The notes below the pieces were generated by a model. It ran no database searches, was not told where the DNA came from, and saw nothing but the letters and a program-made list of their open reading frames with translations. Positions 46,261-54,999 of a stretch of 64,000 bases of DNA are shown piece after piece. The position numbers and the translations under genes were made by a program. The first letter of the stretch is position 1, and each line of letters starts with the position of its first letter. The DNA is taken from NCBI GenBank assembly GCA_029972135.1, contig CP124755.1, forward strand, positions 744,001-808,000. Reading direction: 5' to 3'. The stretch is from Candidatus Thiocaldithrix dubininis (GTDB lineage Bacteria; Pseudomonadota; Gammaproteobacteria; Thiotrichales; Thiotrichaceae).

Positions 46261-46701
46261 TTATAAGCGCTTGGTAAACGGTTTATAAGGCAGCGTTTTA
46301 AAACCGTGGTGCGTGTAAAATTTCAGTAACCACGGTTTTTGTTCAGAAATAATACCCGCTAAATGATTTGCACCATTTTGCTTGGCTTCTAGGGCTGCTA
46401 AATTTAACAGTTCAGTCGCCAACCCTTGCGCTCGAAAAGCTGGCTTTAAAAATAATTCATCCAAGATAGCCTGCACACCTAAATATTCAAAACTGTAGGT
46501 GTACGTTAAGTGAAAATAACCAATGATTTGCTGCTCGTGATAGGCAAAGTAAGACGCGACCAATGTGGGATGTTTAAACGAGTCAATCAGCGCATACATA
46601 ACGTCTATCAAGGCGTTCTGAATCCCTTCCTCGGCATTAAACGCCATGATTAACTCCGCAAGAGTTTCAATGTCAGCGAGCTGGGCTTTTTCGATATGCA
46701 T
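46261..46701 (-). CDS. GNAT-family N-acetyltransferase
   Basis: A 146-residue GNAT enzyme. The acetyl-CoA loop is LDELFLKPAFRAQGLATELL (RxxGxA pattern, around residue 98), followed by AALEAKQNGANHLAGII and WLLKFYTHHGFKTLPY, the standard fourth-motif helix and strand. Acceptor unknown. It is a single gene facing the dioxygenase gene. Confidence 0.88.
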   Translation of the reverse strand: MHIEKAQLADIETLAELIMAFNAEEGIQNALIDVMYALIDSFKHPTLVASYFAYHEQQIIGYFHLTYTYSFEYLGVQAILDELFLKPAFRAQGLATELLNLAALEAKQNGANHLAGIISEQKPWLLKFYTHHGFKTLPYKPFTKRL

Positions 46702-46851
46702 AATTCCAAGCCTAATGGCGTAAAGCTCAGAGTGTAGCGACTGCTATTCGCCAGCACTATGCTTTTTAGTACTTAGGCTTAGAAACTTAACGGTCAGCCC
46801 TGCCTGCTACATGCAAAAAATGCTATGATTTGCCCGTTGTTTATCTAACGA

Positions 46852-48067
46852 ATGACTTCAACGTTGCATAATATGATAGCGGCTGATTTATTAGCAGATA
46901 TTACATCCGTCTCAAAACGTACATTAGCCCAGTGGGAAAAAAATGGACGTGTTAAACCTATCTATGTGAAGGGTGTTAAAAAATATCAGCTTGAGCACTT
47001 GGCAGAATTTCCAGAAGTGAATGCCATGCTACATTCGCAATGGGAACAAGAGATAGCCATTAAGCCGTTAAGGCCTTATAACTCCATCGAATTATTTGCG
47101 GGGGCGGGTGGTTTAGCAATTGGGTTAGAACAAGCAGGTTTTCAGGCAGTTGCACTGAATGAGATTGATAAAGCTGCTTGCCAAACGTTGCGTCTCAATC
47201 GTCCTCAGTGGAATGTGTTGGAAGGCGATATTCAAGGTATAGACTTCAAAGCGTATCAGACTATTGATTTTGTTTCGGGCGGCTTTCCATGCCAAGCGTT
47301 TTCTTATGCAGGCAAACAATTAGGTTTTGAAGATACACGCGGTACATTATTTTTTGAATTTGCGCGGGTCATTAAAGAAACCCAGCCCAAGGTATTTTTG
47401 GGTGAAAATGTACGCGGTTTATTAGAGCACGATGAGGGCAGAACGTTAGCTACGATTAAACAAGTCATTCAGGATTTGGGTTACACCTTAATTGAGCCAC
47501 GCGTGCTAAAAGCGATTTTCTATCGTGTACCTCAAAAGCGCGAACGTTTAATGTTGGTGGGTATTCGTAACGATTTAATAGCCAAGGCTGAATTTGCGTG
47601 GCCTTCGCCTTATAACAAAATTATGACCCTACGTGATGCTTTGCAAGCAGGCGAATTATATCCAACGGATGTGCCCGTCTCACAAGGACAAAAATATCCA
47701 AGCCGTAAAGCGGAAGTGTTAAGTTTAGTGCCACAAGGTGGTTATTGGCGCGATTTGCCAGACGCAATCCAACGCGAATATATGCAAGGCAGTTATTTCT
47801 TAGGCGGTGGTAAAACAGGCATGGCAAGACGCTTAGCATGGGATGCACCCAGCTTGACCTTAACCTGTAGCCCTGCTCAAAAACAAACTGAACGTTGTCA
47901 TCCAGAAGAAAGCCGCCCGTTAACTGTCAGAGAATACGCTCGTATTCAGACCTTTCCATACGGGTTCATTAACCAATCAATATAAGCAAATTGGCAATGC
48001 TGTACCGGTGAATTTGGCTTTTGCAGTCGGTAAGCGTCTCATTGCTTTGTTGAATAGTTTGGAATAA
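46852..48067 (+). pseudogene. Cytosine-5 DNA methyltransferase, frameshifted near the C-terminus
   Basis: The 5' 377 codons (46852-47985) encode a C5 DNA methyltransferase with an N-terminal helix-turn-helix-like part (SVSKRTLAQWEKNGRVKPIY). Motif I is IELFAGAGGLAIGL, motif IV GGFPCQAFS (catalytic Cys147), motif VI GENVRGL, motif VIII VPQKRERL, and motif IX TVREYARIQTFP. The frame then stops. In the +1 frame the missing end follows: GSLTNQYKQIGNAVPVNLAF (motif X), ending at 48067. Compared with the usual QTFP-x5-TGSL spacing, about 14 bases seem to be lost near 47960. Without motif X the enzyme is probably inactive. No restriction gene adjoins it. Confidence 0.85.
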
Positions 48068-48083
48068 TAGCGTTGTTGCTACA

Positions 48084-48120
48084 AGATAACCTATTAGTAA
48101 ATAATGGGTTATCTATTTTA
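48084..48120. terminator. Bidirectional terminator after the methyltransferase gene
   Basis: AGATAACCTATT (48084-48095) pairs with AATGGGTTATCT (48103-48114), a 12-base stem with one wobble and a seven-base loop, followed by ATTTTA. It lies between the convergent methyltransferase and lipoprotein genes. Confidence 0.75.
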
Positions 48121-48133
48121 ATGAAAAGTTTGT

Positions 48134-48712
48134 TTAACCCGGTCCTTGATAATAACGCCAAGGGTAGGGGCGGTCGGTATTTGGACGGGTAACGTATAGT
48201 TTGCCAGAATCACGCCACGGGTCTAACACAACGCCGGATTCAAACGGCATACCACGCGCAGTAACAACCAATGAACTATGTTCATCGTGTTGCCCTTTAT
48301 TGGCAATGCCCCAGTAGAGATCAATGGTGCGTAAGTTTTTCTTGCGCATATGCGCCCGCATTGCAATTGCCCAGTCATAACATAAACCTAAGGGGCGTTT
48401 ATGCGCATTGCGTAGCCGATTGTGATACAGCGGCGGCCAGACTAAGCCCCATTCATTGGCTAATTGTAAGGGGTAAATATACGCGTCGTGGGCAACATCT
48501 GCGGCTTCACGCGGATCAACACCCGGCCCCATTGACATTAATAGGCGCGTGAGTTCATTAATTTTCCATTGTAATTGCGGTGTCATGCCTTGCATACGCG
48601 GCTGACCGTTTGTAGTCATATGCACACCGTTATAATGCACCGCACAGCTACTGAGTACGGTGGGTAATAATAAAATAACCAAAGGTCGCATTATTGTTCT
48701 TATCGACAACAT
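48134..48712 (-). CDS. Lipoprotein with papain/transglutaminase-like Cys-His-Asp arrangement (copy 1)
   Basis: A 192-residue predicted lipoprotein (lipobox LSSC, Cys23) with a GGAGAG ribosome site. The mature domain carries GLCYDWAIAMRAHM (Cys111), EHSSLVVTARG (His145) and [13 protein letters not shown] (Asp164). The order Cys, His, Asp with these spacings fits a transglutaminase/papain-fold triad, possibly a cell-wall hydrolase. I do not recognise a named family. It is a paralogue of the next gene upstream (same order, same GPG end), about 145 bases away, so a tandem duplication is likely. Confidence 0.8.
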   Translation of the reverse strand: MLSIRTIMRPLVILLLPTVLSSCAVHYNGVHMTTNGQPRMQGMTPQLQWKINELTRLLMSMGPGVDPREAADVAHDAYIYPLQLANEWGLVWPPLYHNRLRNAHKRPLGLCYDWAIAMRAHMRKKNLRTIDLYWGIANKGQHDEHSSLVVTARGMPFESGVVLDPWRDSGKLYVTRPNTDRPYPWRYYQGPG

Positions 48713-48800
48713 CGAACACTCTCCAATTTTTTATGGGCTAGTTGGGGTTGTTAGCCACTATTTTTTATTGCTATTGAGCGTGCCACTAATTCACTGGCAA

Positions 48801-48832
48801 TTTGTCTACTTTTAGCGAGAAAAGTAGACAAA
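48801..48832. repeat. Perfect 13-base inverted repeat between the paired lipoprotein genes
   Basis: TTTGTCTACTTTT and AAAAGTAGACAAA flank a six-base loop. It lies 25 bases past the stop of the upstream lipoprotein gene. There is no clear T-tract on the minus strand, so it could be a terminator, an mRNA 3' stabiliser or a protein site. Confidence 0.6.
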
Positions 48833-48856
48833 CTGGTAAGGGTTAATGGGTTAAAT

Positions 48857-49429
48857 TTAACCCGGTCCTTCAAAGTATTTCCACGGGTAACGCTGGTCGT
48901 CTGGAATACGACTCCAGAACAAGCGACCTGAATCGCGCCAAGGGTCTAAAATAATACCGCTCGAAAACGGCTTACCTTTAGCCGTTACAATCAAGGTGCT
49001 ATGTTCACGCCACGCATTGCCTTGATACGCAATTCCCCAGTATAAATCAAACGTTTTCAGATGTTTGGAGCGCATTCTGGCACGCATGGCACGTGCCCAG
49101 TCAACGCATAAACCGGCTTTGCGTTTGTCGAAATTGCGTAGGGTATTGTGGGTTAAGGGGGGCGTGGTTAAGTTCCAATCATTTGCCAAGTACATGGGAT
49201 AGACATAGGCATCGTATGCAACCGCTTTGGCTTCAGCGGGGCTAATCGTATTGGGGGACATACTGATGAGCGCCGTTTCAAGGGCTTTGATATTGCTTTG
49301 CAATTCTGGCGTCATGTTGGCGACAACTTGCCCATTTTGACCGAGATGAACTCCATCATAATGAACCGCACAGCCGGACATAGCCAAGGGTAGCGCTAGG
49401 ATCGCCACCCATTTGGGCATAAACATCAA
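48857..49429 (-). CDS. Lipoprotein with papain/transglutaminase-like Cys-His-Asp arrangement (copy 2)
   Basis: A 190-residue predicted lipoprotein (lipobox MSGC, Cys20). The same candidate triad is present: [14 protein letters not shown] (Cys108), [11 protein letters not shown] (His143) and [13 protein letters not shown] (Asp162). [12 protein letters not shown] between Cys and His is nearly shared with the paralogue (IDLYWGIANKGQ). Both proteins end with an aromatic run then GPG. Its start overlaps the ubiG stop by four bases, so it is read with ubiG and the deaminase. Function unknown; peptidase or amidase activity is inference. Confidence 0.8.
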   Translation of the reverse strand: MMFMPKWVAILALPLAMSGCAVHYDGVHLGQNGQVVANMTPELQSNIKALETALISMSPNTISPAEAKAVAYDAYVYPMYLANDWNLTTPPLTHNTLRNFDKRKAGLCVDWARAMRARMRSKHLKTFDLYWGIAYQGNAWREHSTLIVTAKGKPFSSGIILDPWRDSGRLFWSRIPDDQRYPWKYFEGPG

Positions 49430-50139
49430 TCCGTTTCCTTTTTGAAGTGCATTAAATAATTAACATCAACATCCTTACCTAAACGGTAAGATTGAAACAC
49501 GGGGTTGTAGCTCATACCGCTGATATTTTGCAGTTCTAAACCGGCGGCGCGAGCCCACGTTTCTAATTCTGATGGTTTGATAAATTTAGCATATTCATGT
49601 GTACCCCGGGGTAGCATCTTCATCAGGTATTCAGCGCCGATAATAGCCAATAAAAACGCTTTGGGGTTACGATTCAGGGTGGAGAAGAAAATATCACCAC
49701 CCGGCTTGACTAACGTTGCACAGGCTTTAATCACCGATGCCGGATCAGGTACGTGTTCCAGCATTTCCATACAAGTGACCACGTCGAATTGGGCGGGGGC
49801 TTCTGCGGCCATTGCTTCCGCACTAATCTGCCGATAATCGACTGCTGTACCGGATTCTAAGGCATGTAAACGCGCAACTGATAACGGTGCTGCACCCATA
49901 TCAATACCTGTGACCTGTGCCCCCCGTCGTGCCATACTTTCGGCTAAGATACCGCCACCACAGCCAATATCAATAACCTGCTTGCCTTTAATTTGCGCCC
50001 GATCATCAATGTAATTTAAACGTAACGGGTTAATATCGTGCAGAGGTTTAAATTCGCTTTCGGTATCCCACCAGCGATAAGCTAATTCTTCAAATTTGCG
50101 AACTTCATTCGGATCGACATTTGCGGTTGCCGTTGTCAT
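49426..50139 (-). CDS. ubiG: Ubiquinone O-methyltransferase UbiG
   Basis: UbiG (237 residues) performs both O-methylations in ubiquinone synthesis. The start is ATG 50139 ([20 protein letters not shown]), with GGAG seven bases upstream; a longer frame to 50247 lies in the deaminase gene. Motifs: [38 protein letters not shown] (SAM site), EMLEHVPDP and [11 protein letters not shown]. It overlaps the deaminase gene by four bases, as in the Pseudomonas arrangement mtnA, deaminase, ubiG. Confidence 0.96.
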   Translation of the reverse strand: MTTATANVDPNEVRKFEELAYRWWDTESEFKPLHDINPLRLNYIDDRAQIKGKQVIDIGCGGGILAESMARRGAQVTGIDMGAAPLSVARLHALESGTAVDYRQISAEAMAAEAPAQFDVVTCMEMLEHVPDPASVIKACATLVKPGGDIFFSTLNRNPKAFLLAIIGAEYLMKMLPRGTHEYAKFIKPSELETWARAAGLELQNISGMSYNPVFQSYRLGKDVDVNYLMHFKKETD

Positions 50140-51449
50140 GCGAACACTCCAATTTTTTGCTGCCAATAGCGTGCATTTTCCAGTAAAGCAGCGGTATTTA
50201 AAGTGGTAAGCTGGCGATTTTGCATTAACATTTGCCCAGCTACCCAAGTATGCGTAATTTGTTCACGCGTCGTGCAATACACAATCTGCGAAATAGGCTC
50301 ATATAATGGATTCGCCTCAATCGTGCCTAAATCAATGGCAATCATATCCGCCGCTTTGCCAACTTCTAACGAACCAATCTGCTCGTCTAAACCTAAAGCT
50401 TTTGCGCCATTAATGGTTGCCATGCGAATTGCTTGGCTGGCGGGTACGGCGGCGGCATCATGCGCGACCGCTTTAGCAATTAAGGCAGCGGTACGCATTT
50501 CGCCTAACATATCCAAATCATTATTACTGGCATTGCCATCCGTGCCTAATGCCACATTCACACCCGCCGCCAATAATTTTGCTACAGGTGAAAAACCGCT
50601 GGCTAATTTTAAATTGGATTCAGGGCAGTGGATGACGTGAATTTGCTTATCTGCAATCAATTGAATTTCCGCTTCGCTTAATTGCGTCATATGCACCGCT
50701 AACAAATGCTTATCCAATAAACCTAATCGGGCTAAGCGTTCCAACGGACGTTCACCCGTTTGTTCAACCGCTTGCATCACTTCAAACGCAGTCTCATGAA
50801 TATGCATATGAATTGGGCTATCCAGTTCACAGGCTAAATGCAAAATTTTCTGTAATGGTTCATCTGAAACCGTGTACGGCGCGTGTGGGGCAAAGGTAGT
50901 CGTAATCAGTGGGTTATCTTGTAATTGATCGTGTAAGGCTAAGCCTTTGCTAATGTAATCGTCGGGTCCCGTACCCCAAGCGGTCGGAAAGTCGATCATA
51001 ATTAAGCCAATACACGCTCGTATACCTGCTTGTTTAACCGCTTCTACCGTTGCCTCTGGAAAAAAATACATATCGTTAAAGCAAGTTGTGCCTGAACGTA
51101 ACATTTCCGCAATGGCTAAGGCTGAACCTTGTTGCACAAATTCTGCATCTGCCCATTTGGCTTCGGCGGGCCAAATATGGTTTTGTAGCCAATCCATTAA
51201 AGGCAAATCATCGGCTAAGCCTTTTAACAATGACATGGGGGAATGCGTATGCGCATTAATAAACCCCGGCATCACAGCGTGCTGCGGAAGTTCTATAATC
51301 TGTTCGGCGTCTAATTGTCGTGCTTCTGCCACAGGCAAAATGGCGTGAATCTTGCCTTCTTGAATAGCTAATGCATGCTCAGTAAGTACTTGGTTCTGGG
51401 CATTAACCGTAATAATCCATTTAGGAAAAACGAGTAGTTCTATTTTCAT
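50136..51449 (-). CDS. mtaD: 5-methylthioadenosine / S-adenosylhomocysteine deaminase (TRZ/ATZ amidohydrolase)
   Basis: A 437-residue zinc amidohydrolase. Metal ligands are visible as His-x-His in [16 protein letters not shown] (about residue 67), the pair in MHIHETAFE, and Asp in [14 protein letters not shown]. Members of this group deaminate MTA to methylthioinosine or SAH to inosylhomocysteine. The neighbours mtnA (divergent) and ubiG (overlapping, a SAH-producing methyltransferase) support that role: MTA deamination followed by MtnA is a known Pseudomonas salvage route. Which substrate dominates cannot be read here. Confidence 0.9.
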   Translation of the reverse strand: MKIELLVFPKWIITVNAQNQVLTEHALAIQEGKIHAILPVAEARQLDAEQIIELPQHAVMPGFINAHTHSPMSLLKGLADDLPLMDWLQNHIWPAEAKWADAEFVQQGSALAIAEMLRSGTTCFNDMYFFPEATVEAVKQAGIRACIGLIMIDFPTAWGTGPDDYISKGLALHDQLQDNPLITTTFAPHAPYTVSDEPLQKILHLACELDSPIHMHIHETAFEVMQAVEQTGERPLERLARLGLLDKHLLAVHMTQLSEAEIQLIADKQIHVIHCPESNLKLASGFSPVAKLLAAGVNVALGTDGNASNNDLDMLGEMRTAALIAKAVAHDAAAVPASQAIRMATINGAKALGLDEQIGSLEVGKAADMIAIDLGTIEANPLYEPISQIVYCTTREQITHTWVAGQMLMQNRQLTTLNTAALLENARYWQQKIGVFA

Positions 51450-51501
51450 GCAGGTGTTGTAATATTGCCACTTGAGTAACCTATTTATGCTGAAAACTGC
51501 T

Positions 51502-52542
51502 ATGAGTCAACACGATTCTATCCGCGCTGTAGAATGGAAAGACAATCATCTTGTGCTACTGGATCAACGCAAGCTGCCGCAAAATGAACAGTACATAAGT
51601 TTATATAATGCGGAAGATACAGCAGAAGCCATTCGCAATATGGTGGTACGCGGTGCGCCCGCTATTGGTATTGCAGCGGCTTATGCGTTGGTCATGGCAG
51701 CCCGTAAGAGCTATAAGCAATACCCTAAAGATTGGCGTGTGCGCTTAGAGGCAGAAAAAGATATTTTATGGAATTCTCGCCCTACTGCCGTTAATTTAAT
51801 GTGGGCGTTAAAACGCATGTGTGAAGTGTTGGATAGCATTACCGGCGATCCAGAACCGGCTTTATTGGCAATGGCACAGCGGATTCATAAAGAAGATATT
51901 GAAGCCAATTATTTAATGGGGGCATTGGGAGCGTCACTCATTGAACCCTCGCATGGAGTATTAACCCACTGTAATACTGGCTCATTAGCGACTGGCGGCT
52001 ACGGTACAGCGTTAGGCGTTATTCGTAGCACTTATGCCGCCGGTAAAATTGAGCATGTGTATGCTGATGAAACCCGTCCTTGGTGGCAAGGTTCGCGCTT
52101 AACCGCATGGGAATTGGTGAAAGATAAAATTCCGGCGCATTTGATTTGCGAAGGGGCAGCGGCGCATTTAATGAAGCAAGGCAAGGTTTCATGGGTGATT
52201 GTCGGTTCTGATCGTATTGCGGCAAATGGTGATGTAGCTAATAAAATTGGTACTTACAGTTTAGCTGTAAATGCGCGTTATCATGGTGTTAAGTTTATGG
52301 TGGTTGCACCTACCAGTACGGTGGATATGGCAACTGCCTCTGGTGCAGATATTCCGATTGAACAACGCCCACCCGAAGAAGTGTTAAACGTAGGCGCACA
52401 GCGCATTGCTGCACCGGGCATTCAAGCATGGAATCCAGCATTTGATGTCACACCCGCTAGCTTAATTGATGCGATTGTTACGGAAAAAGGTATTGTCGAA
52501 CAGCCGAATGCCGCCAAAATGGCAGCATTAATGGCGAAATAG
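51502..52542 (+). CDS. mtnA: Methylthioribose-1-phosphate isomerase
   Basis: MtnA (346 residues from this start) converts methylthioribose-1-phosphate to methylthioribulose-1-phosphate in methionine salvage. Catalytic residues are Cys157 ([17 protein letters not shown]) and Asp237 ([19 protein letters not shown]). [14 protein letters not shown] and [12 protein letters not shown] are also diagnostic. The start is uncertain: ATG 51502 ([12 protein letters not shown]) fits the family best, with ATG 51487 or TTG 51472 as alternatives; no strong ribosome site is visible. It is divergent from the deaminase gene. Confidence 0.95.
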   Translation: MSQHDSIRAVEWKDNHLVLLDQRKLPQNEQYISLYNAEDTAEAIRNMVVRGAPAIGIAAAYALVMAARKSYKQYPKDWRVRLEAEKDILWNSRPTAVNLMWALKRMCEVLDSITGDPEPALLAMAQRIHKEDIEANYLMGALGASLIEPSHGVLTHCNTGSLATGGYGTALGVIRSTYAAGKIEHVYADETRPWWQGSRLTAWELVKDKIPAHLICEGAAAHLMKQGKVSWVIVGSDRIAANGDVANKIGTYSLAVNARYHGVKFMVVAPTSTVDMATASGADIPIEQRPPEEVLNVGAQRIAAPGIQAWNPAFDVTPASLIDAIVTEKGIVEQPNAAKMAALMAK

Positions 52543-52544
52543 TC

Positions 52545-53729
52545 TTAAGCAAAAGCCGCCGCACGTTTGCTTTCGATTGCCAACGTGCGTTCGTTTAATA
52601 GGCGTACCAATTGCTTGAGATCACTTTTATAAAAAGCGGTTAGCGGTTGATATTCTGTATTTAATAACCCCGCATAATTCAGGCGTTTACCTTCTCGCGT
52701 TTTAATACTTAATACGGGTAAGGCTTGCATAAAATAACGCTGATACACCGATTCATTAATAAAACTCTTTAATTCGTCAATTTCCGGCAACACTTGTTCT
52801 TTTTGCTGGCATTGTTGAATCGTTTGATAACTTAGTAATTCAATTTGAATATCAATGAATTTAAGGGTAACTACATCATAAAAACCTTGCCCCAGTAATA
52901 AACCGTGTGGCGTTAGAATCCATAAATTAATACAGGTTAAACGCGCAATATTGGCTTGTTTACCATTTAACATTAACAGCGCCGCTAAGGCTTGTTTATC
53001 GGGGCTGACTAAGGCTTTGCTTAAGGCATTACGGCTGAAGCCTAATTGGGTATACGCCCAAGTTTGCTGACCAAATACGCGATATTCATACTGATTAGCA
53101 GTATTTTGTGTGGCACTGCTTAAATGCAATAAGGTTTTTTGTAACAAACTTTGGGTAGCACGTTCTAAATGCGTGCTTAACACCGCCGGTGAAACCGACA
53201 TCGGCAAATCCACCAAGGCGCTTTGTAAGCGTTGATAATGTTCACGAACTTCCAGCATATGTTGAATATGCTGTGCTAAGCTTTCTTGCGCTAATTTAAT
53301 AGCGGGTTGCGTGTAATACCAATACCAAGTGCTAATTAAACTGGGGATTAAAGTCGCTAGAATATGCCCGCGTGCCATTAGAATAATAATGGAGACAACC
53401 ACTAAGCTAAGTGCCGCAAAGCGTGGTGCAAGCAAACTGCGAATAGTCTGTTCTAAATACGTCTTATGATTGAATAAATCCGTCACATAAGTAGCATGCG
53501 GCAATAATGCCTCATCAGGTTCATAAAAACTCAGCCAACGCCCTAAATAATCGCTATCGCCAATGAATTTGACCGCTGAGCCATCCACTGGCGCAATCGC
53601 GGGATTGGTAAACACTGCATATTGCCAATGTTTATCTGGAAATGTTTGATAATTAAATATTTTAAGTGTTTGTTTATCGTTTTTTACGGGCGCATCAATA
53701 TATGGCCCCACTGTATAGTTGTTATTCAT
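52545..53729 (-). CDS. Hypothetical membrane protein
   Basis: A 394-residue protein I do not recognise. It has a soluble N-terminal region of about 105 residues, two closely spaced membrane helices (about 105-140, ALSLVVVSIIILMARGH then LATLIPSLISTWYWYY), and a long C-terminal region with heptad-like helices (SLAQHIQHMLEVREHYQRL). There is no signal peptide. It converges on mtnA with a two-base gap, so neither gene has room for a terminator between them. Function unknown. Confidence 0.75.
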   Translation of the reverse strand: MNNNYTVGPYIDAPVKNDKQTLKIFNYQTFPDKHWQYAVFTNPAIAPVDGSAVKFIGDSDYLGRWLSFYEPDEALLPHATYVTDLFNHKTYLEQTIRSLLAPRFAALSLVVVSIIILMARGHILATLIPSLISTWYWYYTQPAIKLAQESLAQHIQHMLEVREHYQRLQSALVDLPMSVSPAVLSTHLERATQSLLQKTLLHLSSATQNTANQYEYRVFGQQTWAYTQLGFSRNALSKALVSPDKQALAALLMLNGKQANIARLTCINLWILTPHGLLLGQGFYDVVTLKFIDIQIELLSYQTIQQCQQKEQVLPEIDELKSFINESVYQRYFMQALPVLSIKTREGKRLNYAGLLNTEYQPLTAFYKSDLKQLVRLLNERTLAIESKRAAAFA

Positions 53730-53898
53730 TATTAATTGTCGCCCACCAGTCTAACCAACTATTATCCTTAATAGATAATATTTATCAATGAAATTAAGTG
53801 AGCCTAAGATTAATTTAAGACAAATTTTTAGGTTTATTGCCATCTTTGGCTTAAAGCTTGTTAAGGTTAGCAACCATTAAGCTGCATTAGCGTCTGAA

Positions 53899-53956
53899 TT
53901 AAGACAGTACGACTATAACAAAGGCAAACTTGCCTAAGGTTGAACCGCTGTCTTAA
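53899..53956. repeat. Nested inverted repeat upstream of the DsbC-like gene
   Basis: TTAAGACAG (53899-53907) and CTGTCTTAA (53948-53956) are perfect complements 40 bases apart. Between them AGGCA-AACT-TGCCT (53922-53935) forms a second hairpin. The structure lies about 70 bases before the DsbC-like start, in a 297-base intergenic region with no gene. It could be a structured leader or operator pair. Confidence 0.45.
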
Positions 53957-54026
53957 GTGTGCAATGCTGCCCGCTTGCATCAAGGCAAATTTTATAATTC
54001 ATTAGTGTAGGAATCTGAAATAAGTC

Positions 54027-54869
54027 ATGTATAAACAAATAATGATTAGCGCTGCACTCGCAGTGGCACTGGCTGGGGGCTGGGCTATCGCTGACGAACC
54101 AAAAACGGCTACTACTGAAGCGGCTAAACCTGCTGAAACGGCAACGCCTGCCGCAGCACCGGCTGTCGCGCCTGCTCCCGCCGCGTCTACGGTAGTGGCT
54201 GAGGGTGTACCTAAAGATTTAGTTGAAAAAATTAAACCGTTAATTGGTTCTGCGCCTGATGCGATTAAAACCACACCAGTTCCCGGCGTATTTGAAGCCA
54301 GCTTCGGCACAGAATTGTTATACGTTAGCGCGGACGGTCGTTATGTCTTCAGTGGCGATTTGATTGATGCGCAAACTAAAACCAGCTTATCTGAAACGGC
54401 GCGTTCTAGCGGTCGTAAAAATTTAATGGGCAAAATTGACGCTAGCAAAACCATTGAATTTAAAGCTAAAGGCGATGAAAAATACGTTTTATATGCGTTT
54501 ACGGATGTCGATTGCCCCTATTGCGTAAAATTGCACAAAGAAGTGCCTGCCTTAAACGAAAAAGGCGTAACAGTACGTTATTTGGCTTATCCACGGGCGG
54601 GCGTTGGTTCGCCTAGCTATAAGAAAATGGTTAATGTGTGGTGTGCGGATGATAAAGCGGCTGCTTTAAACGCTTTGAAAAATGACGGCAAAGCTGCACC
54701 GGATAAAGAATGTACTAACCCCGTGGCTGATGACTATGAATTAGGTCAAAAACTGGGGGTAGATGGAACGCCTGCGCTATTAACCGCAGATGGCACAATG
54801 ATTCCGGGTTATCGTCCGGCTGATCAATTAGTGCATATGTTAGAAGGCTTAGCCACCAAGAAAAACTAA
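54027..54869 (+). CDS. dsbC: DsbC-type periplasmic thiol-disulfide isomerase
   Basis: A 280-residue exported protein with a signal peptide (about 1-22, ending AIAD) and an unusual Ala/Pro-rich linker (TATPAAAPAVAPAPAAST). The DsbC dimerisation domain follows (about 65-130). The thioredoxin-fold domain has the redox motif CPYC (Cys163, Cys166), a second Cys pair (VWCADD and KECTNP) as in DsbC, and the cis-Pro loop GVDGTPALLTADG. It should shuffle wrong disulfides in the periplasm. Assignment to DsbC rather than DsbG rests on motif and domain order. Confidence 0.9.
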   Translation: MYKQIMISAALAVALAGGWAIADEPKTATTEAAKPAETATPAAAPAVAPAPAASTVVAEGVPKDLVEKIKPLIGSAPDAIKTTPVPGVFEASFGTELLYVSADGRYVFSGDLIDAQTKTSLSETARSSGRKNLMGKIDASKTIEFKAKGDEKYVLYAFTDVDCPYCVKLHKEVPALNEKGVTVRYLAYPRAGVGSPSYKKMVNVWCADDKAAALNALKNDGKAAPDKECTNPVADDYELGQKLGVDGTPALLTADGTMIPGYRPADQLVHMLEGLATKKN

Positions 54870-54880
54870 GCTGAAGGTTG

Positions 54881-54905
54881 GGAGAGTGTAATTTTTATAC
54901 TCTCC
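54881..54905 (+). terminator. Hairpin after the DsbC-like gene
   Basis: GGAGAGTGTA pairs with TATACTCTCC (one wobble, five-base loop), 11 bases beyond the stop. There is no T-run after it, so termination strength is uncertain. Confidence 0.5.
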
Positions 54906-54999
54906 GTCCTTGGATTTATACCATTCTCGCCTTTATCACTACTCGAATCGTCATCAAGCTGCGTTATAATCCCCACTCCTTTATTCGGAATTGGGTTCT

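Noticed and set aside
46852-49429. Restriction-modification or other defence island
   Set aside because: Only a single, frameshifted methyltransferase is present. No nuclease, helicase or integrase gene adjoins it, and the neighbours are lipoprotein and housekeeping genes.
50140-50247. N-terminal extension of UbiG
   Set aside because: It falls within the deaminase gene in another frame; ATG 50139 has GGAG at seven bases and matches UbiG.
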